The translations under genes and the position numbers were made by a program. A stretch of 64,000 nt of DNA from Sediminibacterium sp. Lineage in GTDB: Bacteria; Bacteroidota; Bacteroidia; Chitinophagales; Chitinophagaceae. The stretch spans positions 165,200 through 229,199 of the forward strand of contig JAEUVE010000022.1 in the NCBI GenBank assembly GCA_016786865.1, given 5' to 3'. The notes under the pieces are model-generated. The model did no database searches. It was not told where the DNA came from and saw only the letters and a program-made list of their open reading frames with translations. Of this stretch, positions 46,723 through 56,462 are shown piece after piece; the first letter of the stretch is position 1; every line of letters begins with the position of its first letter.

Positions 46723-49521
46723 ATGTCTGTTATGTATAAATACATGGTATTATTTGCCTGCACGGTATTCTTTTCCGGAATCGCCGGAGCACAGCAAAAA
46801 AAACAGCTTACCAAAGCCGACTACGGCAACTGGCAGACCATCGGGGGCACCGATATTTCCCCCAATGGAAACTGGATTGCCTATCAGATAACGGTACAGG
46901 AAAACAATGATACCCTGTATGTGGTGAACCGGATCAGCAGGCAGGTATATAAACTGGCATTTGCCGGCAACCCCGAATTCTCCAAAGACAATAAATGGAT
47001 GGCCTGCCGGATTGGATTGCCATTCAAAGATGCTGAAAAGCTGCGCGACCAGAATAAACCCATTGAATACAAAATGGGACTCCTGAACCTGGAAACAGGC
47101 AAGCAGGAGATCATCAGCAATGTGAATCGCTTTGAATTTTCCAGGAACGGACAATTTCTGGCCGTATACCTCACCCCTCCAAAAGAAAATAAAGACAAAG
47201 GCAGTGTATTGCTGCTAAAAAATCTGGCAGACAGCACCACCAGAACCATTGGTAATGTTACAGAATACGGCTTCAACAAGAAAAGCGATCTGCTGGCGTA
47301 TATCGTAGCATCTGCTAATACTGCCGGCAACTCTGTAGAGTTGTTCAACCTGAAAACCTATACCCTATTGGTAGTTGCCAGTGATACCCTGACTTTTTCC
47401 AAATTAAGCTGGCAGAAAGAGGGAGATGGACTGAGCTTTTTAAAAGCTTTTAAGAAAGAGGGATACGAAGAAGAAAATGCCATTGTATACAGTTATACCA
47501 ATCTGAACAGGATTCCGCTTCCGGTATTAAAAACATTTGATCCGACCAGCGCAAAAGGATTTCCTGCCGGTAAGCGAATTCATACCGGAACTACTCCCCT
47601 CCTGAGCGACGACATGACTGCGGTATTTTTTGGAATAAAAGACTGGACAGCTAAAGCCAAAGACAATAAGAAAGCAACAGACAGCAGCAAAACAAAAACA
47701 GACAGTGTACAGGCAACTGCGTCATCTGGAACCGGCATAAAGCCGGACGAAAAAATGGCCGCGGTGGATGTATGGCACTGGAAGGATCCTGAAGTACAAC
47801 CCAGACAAAAAATCACTTATGCTACAGACAAGGAATCCAGCCTCATGTCTGTATGGAATACCGACAACAACAGCTTCTATCAATTGGCTACAGCAGCGTT
47901 CCCGTCTGCCTTGCTCACCGGCAACCAGCAGTATGCCATCATTGCCACAGATAAAAAATACAAACCAGCCTTTAAGGAAGACTATTCCGACTTCAACCTG
48001 GTAAACACAAAGACGGGCATCAACAAACCGTTGTTTACACAAATGCTGAACGGATTTTATACCGGACCAAAGTCTTCTCCCGATGGGAAGTACCTGTATT
48101 ACTTCAAAGACAGAAACTGGTGGACCTATCATATTGCAACCGGTCAGAACATCAATGTCACCGAACAGATCAGGACCGATTTCTGGAATACCAGAGACGA
48201 CCATCCGGCTACCAAGCCTCCGTTTGGTATGGGAGGATGGATCAAGGGCGATAAAGAAATGCTGGTTTACGACGAGTACAATATATATGGCGTAAAACCC
48301 GATGGAAAAGGTTTCCGAAAGTATACTTCCGGTGAACAGGAAGAGATCATGTTCCGGGTTACCCGGGTAGATTTTGAAGATCCTTTCCTCGACGACAGCC
48401 AGCCAATCTATTTATCGGCCTATGGCGATAAGTCTAAGAAGTATGGCTATTACAAACTGGAAAAAGGCAAGGCCGAACAGCTGATCTTTGAAGACCTGAT
48501 GGTCAACAGGCTGATAAAGGCTAAAGATGCCCCCATATTCAGCTATGTAAAACAGGATTACCATCTTTCTCCCGAACTCTATGTAACAGATCAGTTTAAG
48601 GGTGCACAGAAAGCGGCTGTTACCAATCCCCAGCTACAAAATTATTACTGGGGCAAGAGTCAGTTGATCAGCTATACCAACCGTCTGGGCAAAAAGATGC
48701 AGGGCGCACTGTACTATCCTGCAGACTACCAGCCCGGTAAACAATATCCGATGATCGTTTATATTTATGAGCTCCTTTCCAACGGCGTACACAATTACGT
48801 AGCACCAGCCACCAGAAGAGCCTACAATACCACCAACTTTACCACCAACGGGTATTTTATATTCCAGCCCGATATTGTATATGAAATCAATGAGCCGGGT
48901 ATGGGTGCAGCCAACTGTGTAATACCAGCGGTAGAGGAAGTATTAAAAACAGGTATGATCGATGCCAATCAGGTAGGGATCATGGGGCATAGCTGGGGTG
49001 CATACCAGACAGCTTTCCTGGTTACACAAACAGATTTATTCAAGGCGGCCTGTGCAGGTGCCCCGCTAACCGACCTCATTAGTATGTCGCTGTCTATTTA
49101 CTGGAACAGTGGTACGCCTGATCAGAAAATTTTTGAAACAAGCCAGGGAAGATTTGATGGCCCGTGGTACGAAAGAACAGACGCGCACATCCGCAACTCT
49201 CCCATGTTTAATGCTTCCAAAATCAAAGCTCCGCTGCTGGTTGCTTTTGGCGACAAGGACGGTGCAGTAGACTGGCACCAGGGTATTGAAATGTACGGCA
49301 CCCTGCGCAGGATGGAAAAGCCCCATGTAATGCTGGTATATGCAGACGAAAACCATGGACTGGCGAAAAAGGAAAACCAGATTGACTATCAGGAGCGGCA
49401 AAGAGAGTGGTTCGACCATTATCTTCTCGGAAAGCCTGCTCCAAAGTGGATCACAGATGGCGTAAGCTACCTGGATAAAATGAAGGCCAGGGAAAAACAA
49501 AACGATACTCCTAAGAATTAA
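46723..49521 (+). CDS. Secreted S9 family prolyl oligopeptidase-like peptidase
   Basis: The 932 residues begin with a signal peptide (YMVLFACTVFFSGIAGAQ). An N-terminal propeller (about 40-620) is followed by an alpha/beta-hydrolase domain. The triad is Ser757 in GIMGHSWGAYQ, Asp846 in FGDKDGAVDWHQG and His878 in ADENHGL. There is a lysine- and serine-rich low-complexity insertion near residues 305-345. These exported S9 enzymes degrade peptides in the periplasm or medium. The next gene starts 18 bases after the stop. The start ATG at 46723 and the Met four codons later are both plausible. Confidence 0.92.
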   Translation: MSVMYKYMVLFACTVFFSGIAGAQQKKQLTKADYGNWQTIGGTDISPNGNWIAYQITVQENNDTLYVVNRISRQVYKLAFAGNPEFSKDNKWMACRIGLPFKDAEKLRDQNKPIEYKMGLLNLETGKQEIISNVNRFEFSRNGQFLAVYLTPPKENKDKGSVLLLKNLADSTTRTIGNVTEYGFNKKSDLLAYIVASANTAGNSVELFNLKTYTLLVVASDTLTFSKLSWQKEGDGLSFLKAFKKEGYEEENAIVYSYTNLNRIPLPVLKTFDPTSAKGFPAGKRIHTGTTPLLSDDMTAVFFGIKDWTAKAKDNKKATDSSKTKTDSVQATASSGTGIKPDEKMAAVDVWHWKDPEVQPRQKITYATDKESSLMSVWNTDNNSFYQLATAAFPSALLTGNQQYAIIATDKKYKPAFKEDYSDFNLVNTKTGINKPLFTQMLNGFYTGPKSSPDGKYLYYFKDRNWWTYHIATGQNINVTEQIRTDFWNTRDDHPATKPPFGMGGWIKGDKEMLVYDEYNIYGVKPDGKGFRKYTSGEQEEIMFRVTRVDFEDPFLDDSQPIYLSAYGDKSKKYGYYKLEKGKAEQLIFEDLMVNRLIKAKDAPIFSYVKQDYHLSPELYVTDQFKGAQKAAVTNPQLQNYYWGKSQLISYTNRLGKKMQGALYYPADYQPGKQYPMIVYIYELLSNGVHNYVAPATRRAYNTTNFTTNGYFIFQPDIVYEINEPGMGAANCVIPAVEEVLKTGMIDANQVGIMGHSWGAYQTAFLVTQTDLFKAACAGAPLTDLISMSLSIYWNSGTPDQKIFETSQGRFDGPWYERTDAHIRNSPMFNASKIKAPLLVAFGDKDGAVDWHQGIEMYGTLRRMEKPHVMLVYADENHGLAKKENQIDYQERQREWFDHYLLGKPAPKWITDGVSYLDKMKAREKQNDTPKN

Positions 49522-49539
49522 ACACAACCGAAAAGAAGT

Positions 49540-50586
49540 ATGCGCATCATCAATGTTGCTTTATTGTCGTTTGGTATGTCCGGAAGGGTTTTTCATGCTC
49601 CTTTCATTGCCATACACCCCGGATTTAAACTGTTGGGTATACTGGAAAGAAGCAAGCAGGAATCCCTGGAATTTTATCCAGACATACATATATACCGATC
49701 TCTTGATGAAGTACTGAATGATGCATCCGTAGAACTGGTGGTAGTGAATACACCAACCAATACGCACTATGATTTTACCAGGCAGGCCCTCCTTGCGGGG
49801 AAACACGTGATTGTTGAAAAAGCCTTCACCACAACTGCGGAGGAGGCCCGTGAACTGCATCATATTGCCCAGCGGCAAAAACGAATGTTGTCTGTTTATC
49901 AAAACCGCAGGTGGGACAGTGATTTCAGCACCGTGAGAGAAATTGTGCAAAAAGGAGTACTGGGAGATATTACCGAAGCAGAATTTCATTTTGACCGGTA
50001 CAAAACTGCACTCAGCCCCAAACAACACAAAGAAATACCAGGACCGGGAGCCGGATTGCTCAATGATCTGGGACCTCATTTAATAGATCAGGCGGTAAGC
50101 TTGTTTGGAATGCCACACAGCTTATTTGCGGATATCCGGATCATCCGCCCGGGGTCTCAGGTAGACGATTGCTTTACGATAACCCTGTTTTATGAAGACA
50201 AGCGGGTAACCCTCAAAAGCAGTTTGCTGGTAAAAGAACCGATACCAGCTTATATTGTTCACGGTGCAAGGGGCAGTTTCATCAAGAGCAGGGCCGATGT
50301 TCAGGAAGCATCCCTGCTGGCGAATGTAAAACCATCGCTTGTATACTGGGGCACAGAACCCGAATCTGAACAGGGACTCCTGCACGCAGAAGCCAATGGC
50401 AAAATCATCCGGGAACGCATCCACTCCCTTCAGGGAAATTACTACCATTACTACGAAGGAATCTACCAGGCGCTTGCCCGAAATATAGAACCGCCTGTTA
50501 CTGCCAGAGACGGCATCAACGTAATGGAAATCATTGAGGCTGCCAGGATCAGCAGCAGGAGCCAGAAACTGGTTGCTGTTGCATAA
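49540..50586 (+). CDS. Gfo/Idh/MocA family oxidoreductase
   Basis: This 348-residue NAD(P)-dependent oxidoreductase has an N-terminal Rossmann fold that begins with NVALLSFGMSGRVFHAPFIA. The nucleotide-binding region closes with VVNTPTNTHYDFTRQALLAG (20) and KHVIVEKAFTTTAEEARELH (20), where the usual EKP is EKA. The substrate domain includes GAGLLNDLGPHLIDQAVSLFG (split GAGLLNDLGPHL / IDQAVSLFG), with the expected catalytic Asp/His neighbourhood. Relatives oxidise sugars, polyols or bile-pigment-like compounds, and no neighbour points to a substrate. It follows the S9 peptidase gene closely. Confidence 0.92.
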   Translation: MRIINVALLSFGMSGRVFHAPFIAIHPGFKLLGILERSKQESLEFYPDIHIYRSLDEVLNDASVELVVVNTPTNTHYDFTRQALLAGKHVIVEKAFTTTAEEARELHHIAQRQKRMLSVYQNRRWDSDFSTVREIVQKGVLGDITEAEFHFDRYKTALSPKQHKEIPGPGAGLLNDLGPHLIDQAVSLFGMPHSLFADIRIIRPGSQVDDCFTITLFYEDKRVTLKSSLLVKEPIPAYIVHGARGSFIKSRADVQEASLLANVKPSLVYWGTEPESEQGLLHAEANGKIIRERIHSLQGNYYHYYEGIYQALARNIEPPVTARDGINVMEIIEAARISSRSQKLVAVA

Positions 50587-50668
50587 AGCATGGCGCTTCC
50601 GGATCTTAGATCAATTCAATATTTATATCTCGTATTACAGACATTTGCCCAAATGATAACATCCAGCA

Positions 50669-51349
50669 ATGAATGCATATCTCCTTCCACTTGTTGCACA
50701 GTTTGAACAGCATGTTAATGCAGCACAGGCATCTGGCATGAAAGCATACATGCTGAATCAGTTTAACTTTGCAGGTATTAAAACGCCGCTGCGGGATTCC
50801 ATCGTTCATCCGTTTCTCAAAGAGAACAGATTAACAAACACTGCTGCGTTGGAGAAAGTGGTGAAGGAATTGTGGAAGATGGATCACCGCGAACTGCAAT
50901 ACGCAGCAATCGACTTGTTTAAAGTGCATCATGTACTATGGAAACCCGGTTCTGTTCGCCTCATTGAATATTGCATCACACACAAGAGCTGGTGGGATAC
51001 AGTGGATGGAATAGCCAGTGACTGGCTCTGGACTTTTTTTCAAATGTTTCCCGAACTAAAGCATCCTGTTACGAAAGCATGGAATCAATCGGATAATATC
51101 TGGTTGCAACGCAGTAGTCTGTTGTTTCAAAAACAGGCCAGAAAAAATACCGATACCAGATTGCTTTCGGCATACATTCTTCATCTCAGCGGTTCCAAAG
51201 AATTTTTCATCCAAAAAGCCATTGGATGGGCGTTGCGGGAATACAGCAAAACCGACGCGGATTGGGTCAGGCGCTTTGTTTCAAAAAACAAACTGGCCCC
51301 GCTGAGCAAACGAGAAGCACTGAAAAGAATTGGTAATTCAATGCAATAA
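50669..51349 (+). CDS. DNA alkylation repair protein, AlkD-like
   Basis: A 226-residue all-helical HEAT-repeat protein. Family blocks are SGMKAYMLNQFNFAGIKTPLRDSI (split SGMKAYMLNQFNFAG / IKTPLRDSI), ELQYAAIDLFK, SWWDTVDGIASDWLW (with the Trp and Asp typical of AlkD-type glycosylases) and AIGWALREYSKTDADWVRRFV (split AIGWALREYSK / TDADWVRRFV). AlkD removes N3- and N7-alkylpurines without base flipping. Its gene stands 82 bases after the oxidoreductase gene. It is followed by the convergent fsa gene, whose terminator lies between. Confidence 0.9.
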   Translation: MNAYLLPLVAQFEQHVNAAQASGMKAYMLNQFNFAGIKTPLRDSIVHPFLKENRLTNTAALEKVVKELWKMDHRELQYAAIDLFKVHHVLWKPGSVRLIEYCITHKSWWDTVDGIASDWLWTFFQMFPELKHPVTKAWNQSDNIWLQRSSLLFQKQARKNTDTRLLSAYILHLSGSKEFFIQKAIGWALREYSKTDADWVRRFVSKNKLAPLSKREALKRIGNSMQ

Positions 51350-51378
51350 AAAACCCTCACCGTATAACAGGGAGGGTT
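51347..51378 (-). terminator. Terminator of fsa
   Basis: AACCCTC (51352-51358) and GAGGGTT (51372-51378) form a seven-pair stem. On the minus strand it is followed by TTTTTATT, so it serves fsa. On the plus strand the downstream sequence is not T-rich. Confidence 0.6.
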
Positions 51379-51399
51379 CTATAATCTATAAAAAGAGGT

Positions 51400-52050
51400 T
51401 TACATTTTTTTTGCATCTTCGAGGAACTTAGCCAGGCCGATATCCGTTAAAGGATGCTTCAGCAAGCCTAAAATGGAATCAAGCGGACATGTGCAGATAT
51501 CTGCTCCCTGTTCTGCGGCTTTAATGATGTGCAGGGCATTTCTGATAGAAGCAGCCAGTATTTCTGTCTTGTACTGCTGTACATCAAAAATATGGCGGAT
51601 CTGACCAATCAGTTCCATACCGTCCCAGCCACTGTCGTCGATTCTTCCTACAAATGGTGAAACATAGGATGCACCTGCTTTGGCAGCCAGAATAGCCTGA
51701 CCGGCAGAAAATATAAGGGTACAGTTGGTACGAATACCATTGTCTGTGAACCATTTAATGGCTTTGATACCGTCTTTGATCATGGGCACTTTCACCACAA
51801 TGTTCGGGTGAATGGCTGCCAGTTTTTTTCCTTCTTCCACCATGGAAGCAAAATCGGTGGAGAGCACTTCCGCACTCACATCACCGTCTACCATTTCGCA
51901 AATGGTTTTGTAGTGTTGCGCAATGGCTGCTTCGCCCTTAATACCTTCTTTGGCCATTAAAGACGGATTGGTGGTTACACCATCCAGAATTCCTAAGTCG
52001 TTTGCTTCTTTAATCTGAGCGAGGTTGCCCGTGTCGATAAAAAATTTCAT
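51400..52050 (-). CDS. fsa: Fructose-6-phosphate aldolase / transaldolase-like
   Basis: A 216-residue TalC/Fsa-type class I aldolase. The N-terminus [20 protein letters not shown] (20) and [13 protein letters not shown] are typical, [19 protein letters not shown] carries the Schiff-base Lys, and [30 protein letters not shown] (split [15 protein letters not shown] / [15 protein letters not shown]) completes the barrel. It either cleaves fructose 6-phosphate to dihydroxyacetone and glyceraldehyde 3-phosphate or acts as a short transaldolase. Which activity dominates cannot be told here. The SRP RNA gene lies immediately upstream on the same strand. Confidence 0.9.
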   Translation of the reverse strand: MKFFIDTGNLAQIKEANDLGILDGVTTNPSLMAKEGIKGEAAIAQHYKTICEMVDGDVSAEVLSTDFASMVEEGKKLAAIHPNIVVKVPMIKDGIKAIKWFTDNGIRTNCTLIFSAGQAILAAKAGASYVSPFVGRIDDSGWDGMELIGQIRHIFDVQQYKTEILAASIRNALHIIKAAEQGADICTCPLDSILGLLKHPLTDIGLAKFLEDAKKM

Positions 52051-52072
52051 ACAGGTATCTGAATTAAAAGAA

Positions 52073-52174
52073 AAAAAAGTGGCAGGCTACTCGCATCGCA
52101 CCGCTCAACCGCCTATCCTTGCTGCATTCCTGCCCTGGGGAGGTTCAGCAGGAGCTGGCCGTACGAGACCTGCC
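52073..52174 (-). ncRNA. ffs: Signal recognition particle RNA (small bacterial type)
   Basis: On the minus strand the transcript opens GGCAGGTCTCG and closes GTAGCCTGCCACTTTTTTTT, so its ends pair (GGCAGG with CCTGCC). In between lies the diagnostic Alu-less apical region, GAACCTCCCCAGGGCAGGAA (20) followed by TGCAGCAAGGATAGG, with the GGAA-type loop bound by Ffh. It is about 100 nt and ends in an eight-T run. The RNA works with Ffh and FtsY to target membrane proteins. Its 3' end is only 22 bases from the fsa start codon. Confidence 0.92.
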
Positions 52175-52178
52175 GCCG

Positions 52179-52211
52179 CAAAAGTAAGGATTGAATGCTT
52201 ACCTTCGCAAA
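52179..52211 (-). promoter_or_regulatory. Promoter of the SRP RNA gene
   Basis: On the minus strand TTTG (52208-52211), a 21-base spacer and TACTTTTG (52179-52186) match the Bacteroidota consensus at both halves. The start would be at about 52174, exactly where the paired 5' end of the RNA begins. It overlaps the upstream region of the divergent FKBP gene. Confidence 0.7.
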
Positions 52212-52221
52212 AAATATTTTT

Positions 52222-52656
52222 ATGGGCGTAGCAGATCAATTGGCACAACTCAAAGCAGAAAAGGCCGCAGCTAATTTAAAGGCAGGTCAGGATTTTCTGG
52301 CAGTCAATAAAAACAGACCGGGCGTAACCGAATTGCCCAGTGGTTTACAGTATGAAATATTAACAGCCGGTGCGGGTGAAAAACCCTCCGCACACAATGA
52401 AGTTACCTGTCATTACCACGGTACACTGATCGATGGAACCATTTTCGACAGTTCCGTGCAAAGAGGCAGACCGGCGTCCTTTCCGCTGAACATGGTGATC
52501 AAGGGGTGGACCGAAGGGTTGCAACTGATGCCTACAGGCAGCAAATGGCGCTTCTTTATTCCGCCGCATCTGGGATATGGAGAAAGACAGGTAAGTGCTC
52601 AGATTGGACCAAACAGCACCCTGATTTTTGATGTGGAATTAATCAGTTTTATATAA
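52222..52656 (+). CDS. FKBP-type peptidyl-prolyl cis-trans isomerase
   Basis: I start at the ATG at 52222 (MGVADQLAQLKAEKA), 144 residues. An earlier ATG at 52195 is open but lies upstream of a TACCTTCG -7-like box (52200-52207). A short helical head (about 5-40, KAGQDFLAVNKNRPGVTEL) is followed by the FKBP domain: GLQYEILTAGAGEKPSAHNEV (split GLQYEILTAGAGE / KPSAHNEV), VTCHYHGTLIDGTIFDSSVQRG (split VTCHYHGTLIDG / TIFDSSVQRG), IKGWTEGLQLMPTGSKWRFFI (split IKGWTEGLQLM / PTGSKWRFFI) and HLGYGER. The Tyr, Phe, Trp and His residues of the active pocket are visible. No signal peptide is seen. It probably aids protein folding in the cytoplasm. Confidence 0.92.
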   Translation: MGVADQLAQLKAEKAAANLKAGQDFLAVNKNRPGVTELPSGLQYEILTAGAGEKPSAHNEVTCHYHGTLIDGTIFDSSVQRGRPASFPLNMVIKGWTEGLQLMPTGSKWRFFIPPHLGYGERQVSAQIGPNSTLIFDVELISFI

Positions 52657-54565
52657 GTTCACTCAGTTCAAGCCAGCGAAGTTCTTTCACTTCCAGCTCA
52701 CTGGTAATTACCTGAAGGCGGTCACTTATTTTCTGAATAGCTTCGAACGATAGTGTTCCTGAGCTGAGTTCAACAGTAAGTGACTGCTTTTCTTTTTCCA
52801 ACTCGGGTATCTCTTTTTCGAGCAATTCAAATTCTCTTTTCTCTTTAAAGGAAAGACCCTTTTTCCCCGTTGTTTTATTTCCAGCCTGTGGTTCCTGCTG
52901 AATGAGGTCTCCCGTAGAAGCTCCCTGCTTTTTCCCTGCTTCCAAAACATCCCATTTATTGGCAGCCTTTTCGTTGTCTTTCTGCCAGATCCGGTATTGG
53001 GTATAGTTTCCCGGAAAGTCGCGGACCTCTCCGTTTCCTTCAAAAACGAACAGGTGATCTACCAGGCGATCCATAAAATAACGATCGTGCGATACAATCA
53101 GAATACAGCCAGGATAATCGTTTAAAAAATTTTCCAATACTGCCAGTGTAGGCAGATCAAGGTCATTTGTAGGCTCATCGAGAATCAGGAAATTGGGGTT
53201 TGTGAACAAAACTGTGAGCAATTGAAGGCGTTTCTTTTCTCCCCCGCTCAGTGCAGACAAGTAGGTGTACTGCTTATCGGGTGTAAACAGAAACAATTCC
53301 AGAAACTGGGCTGCGCTTAAACTTCCACCTCCGGCCAGCGGAAAACTTTCTGCAAATGTTTTTACGTACTCAATCACCCGCATATCCTCTTTGATCACGA
53401 GTCCCTGCTGAGAAAAATTCCCGAAAACAACCGTATCTCCGATATTGATCTTCCCGCTGTCGGCAGGTTCAATCTGTTGTAACATGTTCAGAAATGTAGA
53501 CTTCCCTACCCCATTCTTTCCCACAACGCCTACCCGCTCCCCTTTGCTGAAAGTATAGTCGAATCCCTTGAGAATAGGCAATGCGCCATAGGACTTGTAA
53601 ACTTTTTTCATTTCAACCACTTTCCCCCCCAGACGACTCATTTTTACTTCCAGCTGCAATTGGGTATCCTCAATTTTCTGTTTGGCCCTGGCCTCTACTT
53701 CATAAAAATGATCCTGCCGGCTCTTGCTCTTGGTTGTACGGGCCTTGGGCTGTTTACGCATCCATTCCAGCTCTTTTCTGTAGGTATTCTTGGCCTTATC
53801 GATGCTGGCCTGCTCACTTTCCAGGCGTGCAGCCTTCTGCTCCATATACAGCTCATAATCGCCCTTATAGGTATACAGTTTCTCTCTCTCGAGTTCCCAG
53901 ATTTCCTCACAAACCGCATCCAGAAAATAGCGGTCGTGACTAACCAGCAGCAGGGTTACTTTCTCCTGGTTGAGGTAATTCTCCAGCCATTCGATCATTT
54001 CCACATCCAGGTGGTTGGTAGGTTCATCCATCATCAGCAGCGTATGCTGGTGCGCAAACCCGATATTGATCAACGTTTTGGCAAGTGCTACGCGCTTGCG
54101 TTGCCCCCCGCTGAGTTCCCCCACCGGATTGGTCAGGTGATGAATATTCAGTTTATCCAGGATCTGGTGTACTTTGGTTTCAAAATCCCAGGCATTCAGG
54201 TTATCCATGGCTTCAATACCTTCGGTAATACCGATTGGATCCTCTTCTTCAATAGCTACTTCATATTTTTTGATAGCGTTGATGATGGGATGGTTGAGTT
54301 CAAAAATATTTTCCAGAACCGACCTGTCTTCCTGAAACAATGGATCCTGCTCAAAAAGCGCCACAGTTACATCCTTATTGATCCAGCATTTCCCCGAATC
54401 GGGCGTTTCTTTACCGCTGAGTATCCTTAAAAGCGTAGACTTCCCGATGCCGTTTCGGGCAATCAGGGCAATTTTATCGCCTTCGTTGATATGAAATGAA
54501 ATATTACTGAAAAGCGGGTTGATTCCATAGCTTTTGGTTAACCCTTCTACCGAAACATAGTGCAT
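52649..54565 (-). CDS. uup: ABC-F family ATPase, Uup-like
   Basis: A 638-residue twin-ATPase with both sites intact: NBD1 ARNGIGKST, LSGGQRKR and LLMMDEPTNHLD; NBD2 GKNGVGKST, LSGGEKKR and FLILDEPTNDLD. The linker contains ARTTKSKSRQDHFYEVEARAK (split ARTTKSKSRQDHF / YEVEARAK). The C-terminus (about 570-638) is a coiled coil (EKREFELLEKEIPELEKEK) typical of Uup, which binds branched DNA and ribosomes. It converges on the FKBP gene with an eight-base overlap at the stops. The symbol follows the domain layout and was not tested phylogenetically. Confidence 0.9.
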   Translation of the reverse strand: MHYVSVEGLTKSYGINPLFSNISFHINEGDKIALIARNGIGKSTLLRILSGKETPDSGKCWINKDVTVALFEQDPLFQEDRSVLENIFELNHPIINAIKKYEVAIEEEDPIGITEGIEAMDNLNAWDFETKVHQILDKLNIHHLTNPVGELSGGQRKRVALAKTLINIGFAHQHTLLMMDEPTNHLDVEMIEWLENYLNQEKVTLLLVSHDRYFLDAVCEEIWELEREKLYTYKGDYELYMEQKAARLESEQASIDKAKNTYRKELEWMRKQPKARTTKSKSRQDHFYEVEARAKQKIEDTQLQLEVKMSRLGGKVVEMKKVYKSYGALPILKGFDYTFSKGERVGVVGKNGVGKSTFLNMLQQIEPADSGKINIGDTVVFGNFSQQGLVIKEDMRVIEYVKTFAESFPLAGGGSLSAAQFLELFLFTPDKQYTYLSALSGGEKKRLQLLTVLFTNPNFLILDEPTNDLDLPTLAVLENFLNDYPGCILIVSHDRYFMDRLVDHLFVFEGNGEVRDFPGNYTQYRIWQKDNEKAANKWDVLEAGKKQGASTGDLIQQEPQAGNKTTGKKGLSFKEKREFELLEKEIPELEKEKQSLTVELSSGTLSFEAIQKISDRLQVITSELEVKELRWLELSELI

Positions 54566-54627
54566 GCTGCAAAACTAAGTATCTTAGTGCGCTTATAGCA
54601 CATCCACCAATCTTGTTTAGAAAAGAA

Positions 54628-56454
54628 ATGATCAAAAATCCCTTCAGGAATCTTAATATCAGGAAGAAACTCTTTTTTTCGCATTTCCTCATACTGCTGA
54701 TAACGGTTATTATCATATATATCAGCATCAGCGTCAATGATAAAAGGAGAGAAATCAGCAGAATCCTGGCAAGAATAGATGATATCCGCATCAAAGTACA
54801 GTTACAAAATCAGGCCCGACAGGACTTTCTGCTGAATGAACGGTTCAACGAACAATTCTTCAAAACAGGATCCAGCGCCTCCATCGATTTGCACAATTCC
54901 CTGCTGAAACAGATCGATGAAAACATTTTAGCCATCCACCGGCAGGAACTCAGCAAAAAGCCCATTATCGCAGAGCAGGTGCTCACCATCACGCACCATG
55001 TTCACCGGCAGGACGAGTTGTTTCATAAAATGACCGACTCGGTAAAACAGCTGGGATTTGGCACAGTAGGACTTAGCGGTAGCCTGCAGCAGTACACGGA
55101 TGAGCTGAGAAACAGCCGGTTGATCAGTCCGGACATACTGGATTCACTTAAACAAAAGGAGATCCGTTATCTGCTGTACAAAGACAATAAAGCTGTATTG
55201 GAGTTCGATACCATTGCTACCCATGCCATGCGGCAGTACATCAACAGTCCGAGTACCCTACTGATTTTGGGTGAGTACCGCAAAAACTTTAACCGGATTG
55301 TAGCATTGGAAAAAAGCATCGGATACAACAAAGAGAACGGAATCCGGAACGAACTGGCCGAACAAAGCATCCGCACAGACGACCAGATCCGGGCAACCAT
55401 CGATGCGATCCGCAACACATACGAGCTAGACCTGAAAAAGCTGGAATGGATTTTCATTGTATTGATTGTGATCACTTTTATTTCCGGTATTTTAATCAGT
55501 TATCTGCTGGCAGTGGAAATTACCCAGCCAATCATCCGGCTGAACAATGCCATCCGGGAAGTGGTGGCAACCAAGTTCAAAGACGATATCAATCCGGCGA
55601 TCATCGACCCGCACAGAAAAGATGAAATTGGCCAACTGACCAATAATTTTAACCTGGCTGCCAGAAAAATCAGAAGAAGCATCCGGATCATTCAGGACAA
55701 GACCAATACGCTGGAGGCAAAAAACCTTCAGTTAATCAAGAACGAGGAAAATCTGAAAAAAGTTAATGCACAAAAAGATAAATTTCTTTCCATCATATCG
55801 CACGATATGCGGGCGCCACTTTCCAGCATTATTGGATTCCTGGATTATTACAAAGACAATTTCAGCAGTTTTACCGAAGCCGAGATCGATTTTGTTTCGT
55901 CTAATCTGAACACGCATGTAAAGAAAGTAGTGGACATGCTCGACGGATTGCTGCTCTGGTCCCGCTCGCAGACCGGAGAAATTGTAACCAACCTGGAACC
56001 CCTTGATCTTGCGACAGTCATCAATGATACGGTTGAGATATTGAATCAGAGTGCGCTGAACAAAAAAATCACCATCAGCACCCGATTGCATCAGCAGCTG
56101 ATCTGGGCAGATAAAAACATGACCGCATTCATTATCCGTAATATCCTCTCGAATGCAATTAAGTTCACTCCGGAAGGAGGTTCCATACAGATATATACTA
56201 TGCGAAACAACAGCTATGCCATTGTAACCATTAAAGACAATGGCGTGGGTATTGCCCCTGAAAATCTGGCCAAACTCTTTCAGGATAATGTGAGCCATTC
56301 TACTTTCGGAACAGGCAATGAAAAAGGAATTGGTCTGGGACTGGTACTTTGCAAAGACTTTATGGATAAGCAAAATGGTGGAATTGAAGTGGAAAGCATT
56401 CAGGGCCAGGGAACTACGGTGAACATTCTTTTTCCTCTGGTTGGCACCGAATAA
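54628..56454 (+). CDS. Membrane sensor histidine kinase
   Basis: From the ATG at 54628 the product has 608 residues (the frame also reads from a TTG at 54613). An N-terminal helix (FFSHFLILLITVIIIYISI) and a second at about 275-295 enclose an extracytoplasmic all-helical sensor. A HAMP domain follows, then HisKA with SIISHDMRAPLSSIIGFLDY (20, His392) and an HATPase with NILSNAIKFTPEGG and GIGLGLVLCKDFMDKQ. No response regulator neighbours it. It is followed by the pseudouridine synthase gene eight bases later. The signal is unknown. Confidence 0.9.
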   Translation: MIKNPFRNLNIRKKLFFSHFLILLITVIIIYISISVNDKRREISRILARIDDIRIKVQLQNQARQDFLLNERFNEQFFKTGSSASIDLHNSLLKQIDENILAIHRQELSKKPIIAEQVLTITHHVHRQDELFHKMTDSVKQLGFGTVGLSGSLQQYTDELRNSRLISPDILDSLKQKEIRYLLYKDNKAVLEFDTIATHAMRQYINSPSTLLILGEYRKNFNRIVALEKSIGYNKENGIRNELAEQSIRTDDQIRATIDAIRNTYELDLKKLEWIFIVLIVITFISGILISYLLAVEITQPIIRLNNAIREVVATKFKDDINPAIIDPHRKDEIGQLTNNFNLAARKIRRSIRIIQDKTNTLEAKNLQLIKNEENLKKVNAQKDKFLSIISHDMRAPLSSIIGFLDYYKDNFSSFTEAEIDFVSSNLNTHVKKVVDMLDGLLLWSRSQTGEIVTNLEPLDLATVINDTVEILNQSALNKKITISTRLHQQLIWADKNMTAFIIRNILSNAIKFTPEGGSIQIYTMRNNSYAIVTIKDNGVGIAPENLAKLFQDNVSHSTFGTGNEKGIGLGLVLCKDFMDKQNGGIEVESIQGQGTTVNILFPLVGTE

Positions 56455-56462
56455 ACCAAATT

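Noticed and set aside
50122..50448. Antisense 108-residue frame in the oxidoreductase gene
   Set aside because: No start context or motif, opposite a clear Gfo/Idh/MocA gene.
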